A stretch of DNA of 22,500 nucleotides from Chrysomallon squamiferum (Eukaryota > Mollusca > Gastropoda > Neomphalida > Peltospiridae). The position numbers and the translations under genes were made by a program. Below, piece by piece: positions 20,475 through 22,500 of this stretch. The first letter of the stretch is position 1. Each line of letters starts with the position of its first letter. The notes under the pieces are model-generated. The model searched no databases. It saw only the letters and a list, made by a program, of their open reading frames with translations, and was not told where the DNA came from. The stretch spans positions 23,494,446 through 23,516,945 of the forward strand of contig CM022665.1 in NCBI GenBank assembly GCA_012295275.1, written 5' to 3'.

Positions 20475-20666
20475 GTTTGAAAATAGAGAAACTATAACTG
20501 TTGTTGTTGTAAAGGAATTTTACACGTTTTAAATAAACTCGAGCAAAAATGTTTTTTTTTTAAATTGTATGTATGTATGTATGTTTAAGTTTTAGAGAGG
20601 CAACCAACCTGTAAGACAGACGAACACAAACACTAAATATAGTGTATATGAAAGTATGTGATCCAT
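15578..20666 (-). CDS. Small secreted cysteine-rich protein, three exons (possible Cvsi-type protease inhibitor)
   Basis: Exons 20666-20609, 19975-19847 and 15699-15578 join in frame (58+129+122 nt) into 102 residues plus TGA. Residues 1-19 form a hydrophobic signal peptide (core LYLVFVFVCL). The mature part has 14 cysteines in two similar halves: C27-x5-C33-x4-C38-x7-C46-x4-C51-x-C53 plus C59, then C66-x5-C72-x6-C79-x-C81-x6-C88-x4-C93-x-C95. An NYT sequon is at 98-100. Both introns are phase 1, so the middle exon is a symmetrical module. The protein is presumably secreted and disulfide-bonded. The repeated half-domain with C-x5-C and closing C-x4-C-x-C recalls molluscan Cvsi-1/Cvsi-2 serine protease inhibitors (MEROPS I84), but other small secreted cysteine-rich families, including EGF-like fragments, are not excluded. 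The 4.1 kb second intron could hide another exon. The gene model is good; the family call is tentative. Confidence 0.7.
15810..15864. repeat. Compound (CA)n-(TA)n-(TG)n
   Basis: Short CA run, TA run with one interruption, then TATG words. It lies just upstream of exon 3 of the cysteine-rich gene. Confidence 0.93.
16745..16769. repeat. T25 homopolymer
   Basis: Twenty-five T in the second intron of the cysteine-rich gene. Shorter A and T tracts surround it. Confidence 0.95.
17253..17392. repeat. (ATCT)n tetranucleotide array
   Basis: About 140 bases, imperfect at the left (CTCT and CATC variants) and nearly perfect from 17311, with an ATATGTCT interruption near 17358. Confidence 0.97.
18511..18591. 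repeat. T tract and (ATT)n array
   Basis: Fifteen T followed by about 14 ATT units and a second short ATT run. Confidence 0.95.
18968..19029. repeat. A tract and (AAT)n array
   Basis: About 22 A followed by AAT units with one AAC variant. Confidence 0.95.
19181..19222. repeat. (ATT)n-(GTT)n compound repeat
   Basis: ATT units pass into GTT units, the same compound type as at 8246-8288. Confidence 0.93.
19341..19378. repeat. (AAAT)n/(AAT)n tract
   Basis: Mixed tri- and tetranucleotide units. Confidence 0.9.
19847..19975 (-). CDS. Cysteine-rich gene exon 2 (first half-domain)
   Basis: A 129-nt exon preceded by an excellent polypyrimidine tract (18 T) and TCCTGTGCAG, ending TCCG|GTAAAC. It encodes residues 20-62 and one base, from DFANTEIC to RCPHS, with seven cysteines (C27, C33, C38, C46, C51, C53, C59). 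GC content is visibly higher than in the flanks. Phase 1 on both sides means it can be added or lost without a frameshift. Confidence 0.72.
20067..20113. repeat. (ATT)n microsatellite
   Basis: About 15 perfect ATT units in intron 1 of the cysteine-rich gene. Confidence 0.97.
20427..20472. repeat. (CA)23 microsatellite
   Basis: Forty-six bases of perfect CA in intron 1 of the cysteine-rich gene. Confidence 0.98.
20609..20666 (-). CDS. Cysteine-rich gene exon 1 (signal peptide)
   Basis: Encodes MDHILSYTLYLVFVFVCLT plus the first base of codon 20. A charged start is followed by an uninterrupted hydrophobic core, a typical secretory signal. The donor CTTACAG|GTTGGT is a weak match to consensus after GT, yet it gives the correct phase 1 for the next exon. 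The ATG has A at -3 (ACAATGG). Confidence 0.65.
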
Positions 20667-21223
20667 TGTGAACTGAAAATATGGTTCACATTACGGTGAT
20701 ATGTACCTTGTAGATAAACACCTGTGATATTCCCGAAATTAGTTGCAGACAATAACAATTAAAAAGGAACACGATAACAGTCTTGAAGGCGGATAATTCG
20801 TTTATTTGTATTTGTTTAAATTTCATTCCATAATTATTGTTTGGCATATAACTCTTAATCGTATAAGGTGTGGTCTTTGTCGTAATTTTGAAGGAAGAAT
20901 TTCTTTAAATTACTGGGAATTATATTTAGTAAATTCACCTAATCAGGGAATATTTAAGAGGTTTGACTCTTGCATATACGGGATCTGTGAATGAGTGAAA
21001 AAATGATTGTGGTAATCAGAGCAAGCTGTTGTGAAGCACGTCTGCGACAGTCAAGCTCTCTGACATAGGTGAGATCATTCTTGTAACCGTCTATTTTATT
21101 CTGAACGAGTTTCTCTGAGGTCAGTAGACAGGTATGTCTTAGCCCGATTATCATCTGACAGATCTAAAGGAATGTAAAGCCAAAATTATTGTTAAATGAA
21201 TATACCAGCCATAAAAGATTAGC

Positions 21224-21227
<4 letters not shown>

Positions 21228-21256
<29 letters not shown>
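21228..21256. repeat. T29 homopolymer
   Basis: Longest single-base run in the window. Confidence 0.96.
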
Positions 21257-21260
<4 letters not shown>

Positions 21261-21904
21261 GGTTATAGACCTATTTCTGGCGGAGAACCAGCGATATCCA
21301 TCCAAATGTCCTTCTTGATATGAAGTGTTTTATATAAATATTTGGAAAATACACAACATCGTTTTCGTACATTAATTATTACTGAATAATCATACTTAAA
21401 GGATGCGCAAAAGTAAAAAATTAATGAGTTCATAAAATATATTACGATACACAAATCGAGCAATGAATGGATTAGATGGTTAAAAAAAAAAAAAAAAGTC
21501 TAATAAGTCTAATTTTGGTAATATTTATTTTTGTTAGCATCAGCCTGAACTCAAATAATGACGCAAATTTCTTTAGTTGATTTTTTTACTTTGTATTTTT
21601 AAGTGCAGACATTTATCTGAATAATTCAAGAATATAATATAGTTTATCAGCTGAATAATATTATGACCTTTAAGCCGTCATATATACATATAAATGTATA
21701 AGGGTTAATATAGTTAAGTGCAGACATACGGTATTATATGACAAATAAATACAAGTACCAGTCTATTCTTAAAGTAGGTCAGTGACTAAAAGTATCAAAC
21801 AATTTTGATATAAAATACAAATAAGAGGGAAAATCAAAAAGTGGGAAAGTAAATTTTTAAGACAGGTCATTTGAATTTTTCTGTTAGATTTAGTACTTTA
21901 TTAT

Positions 21905-21908
<4 letters not shown>

Positions 21909-21998
<90 letters not shown>
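21909..21998. repeat. (AG)45 microsatellite, perfect
   Basis: Ninety bases of uninterrupted AG, the opposite orientation of the TC arrays at 269 and 13330. Confidence 0.99.
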
Positions 21999-21999
<1 letters not shown>

Positions 22000-22299
22000 A
22001 ATATACTATATTATTATATAAAATATGGTCAGAAGAATTATTATGAACTAATCTGCAACGTTAGAGAAGCAAAAAGGCCATACGCTTTGCAAACTGGGTA
22101 ATTTTGCATTTCACAAAAAAATCACTGGTGTGTGAAAAATGTAAGCGTTACAAATGTAGGTCATAACTGACAGGAACTGAGTTTCAAAATAGCCAGATAT
22201 GAAATAAGTTTTTAAAAAAGGTTGTACTTAATATAATTGATTTATCTCAGTTTAATAAACTCATAAAAAAAATCAAAAATAAAAAAACAATAAACACAC

Positions 22300-22300
22300 A

Positions 22301-22334
<34 letters not shown>
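22300..22334. repeat. (AAT)n microsatellite
   Basis: About 11 AAT units. Confidence 0.95.
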
Positions 22335-22500
22335 TAAGTACATTTTAGTTTTAAGATTGTATCCATCAACTCTAGGAAACATAAATAACCAAAAACGTAT
22401 CTTCTTTTTCATTATTATTTTATGTATTTGATGCATTTTATTTGGACAATAATAAAAATTAAAACCAAGATCATTAACTGTAAGTCACAGAAACATTTAC

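Larger units (their letters stand above)
19976..20608 (-). other. Intron 1 of the cysteine-rich gene
   Basis: A 633-bp GT-AG intron containing an (ATT)n array and a (CA)23 array, ending in an 18-T polypyrimidine tract just before the acceptor. A short complex patch is at about 20270-20400. Confidence 0.6.
20667..22500. other. Upstream region of the cysteine-rich gene
   Basis: The first 500 bases are of mixed composition and may hold promoter and 5' UTR, though I see no convincing TATA box. Further out are a T29 tract, an A tract, the (AG)45 array and an (AAT)n array. No coding exon is supportable. Confidence 0.5.

Noticed and set aside
1-22500. Transposon or retroelement coding remnants
   Set aside because: No reverse transcriptase, integrase, transposase or capsid-like motif was seen in any frame; poly(A)/poly(T) tracts alone are not enough to call retroposons.

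Overview
The window reads as animal nuclear DNA, most likely from a mollusc and plausibly a cephalopod. It is very AT-rich, crowded with long uninterrupted microsatellites ((CT)n, (GA)n, (CA)n, (ATT)n, (TTTA)n) and homopolymers, and its coding sequence is split into short exons with GT-AG introns. I see no bacterial operons, RNA genes, CRISPR arrays or recognisable transposon proteins. The taxonomic guess rests on repeat style and on the two gene families, so it is inference.

Two genes can be assembled by eye, both on the minus strand. The main one, from 11968 down to 1422, is a complete five-exon visual system homeobox gene (Vsx/Chx10 family, paired-like homeodomain plus CVC domain). All four intron phases join in frame and give a 352-residue transcription factor: an N-terminal eh1/octapeptide motif, a lysine-rich nuclear localisation stretch, a Q50 homeodomain cut by two introns, the CVC domain, an OAR motif and an acidic C-terminal tail with a SUMO-interaction-like motif. 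The 7 kb third intron splits the homeodomain before its recognition helix. It holds several non-repetitive blocks of mixed base composition that stand out from the AT-rich background and are candidate enhancers.

The second gene, from 20666 down to 15578, is a three-exon gene for a 102-residue secreted cysteine-rich protein. A signal peptide is followed by 14 cysteines arranged as two similar half-domains, one per exon, with phase-1 introns. The spacing recalls molluscan Cvsi-type serine protease inhibitors (MEROPS I84), but that family call is tentative. It lies upstream of Vsx in the same orientation, about 3.6 kb from the Vsx start codon; nothing suggests a functional link.

Layout: 1-1421 is the region 3' of Vsx, with a (CT)40 tract and one complex block. 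1422-11968 is Vsx. 11969-15577 is the Vsx 5' region and intergenic DNA, with a complex block at about 14095-14790. 15578-20666 is the cysteine-rich gene, mostly intron. 20667-22500 is its upstream region, with a (GA)45 tract. Nearly all other long ORFs arise from translated microsatellites or chance open frames.
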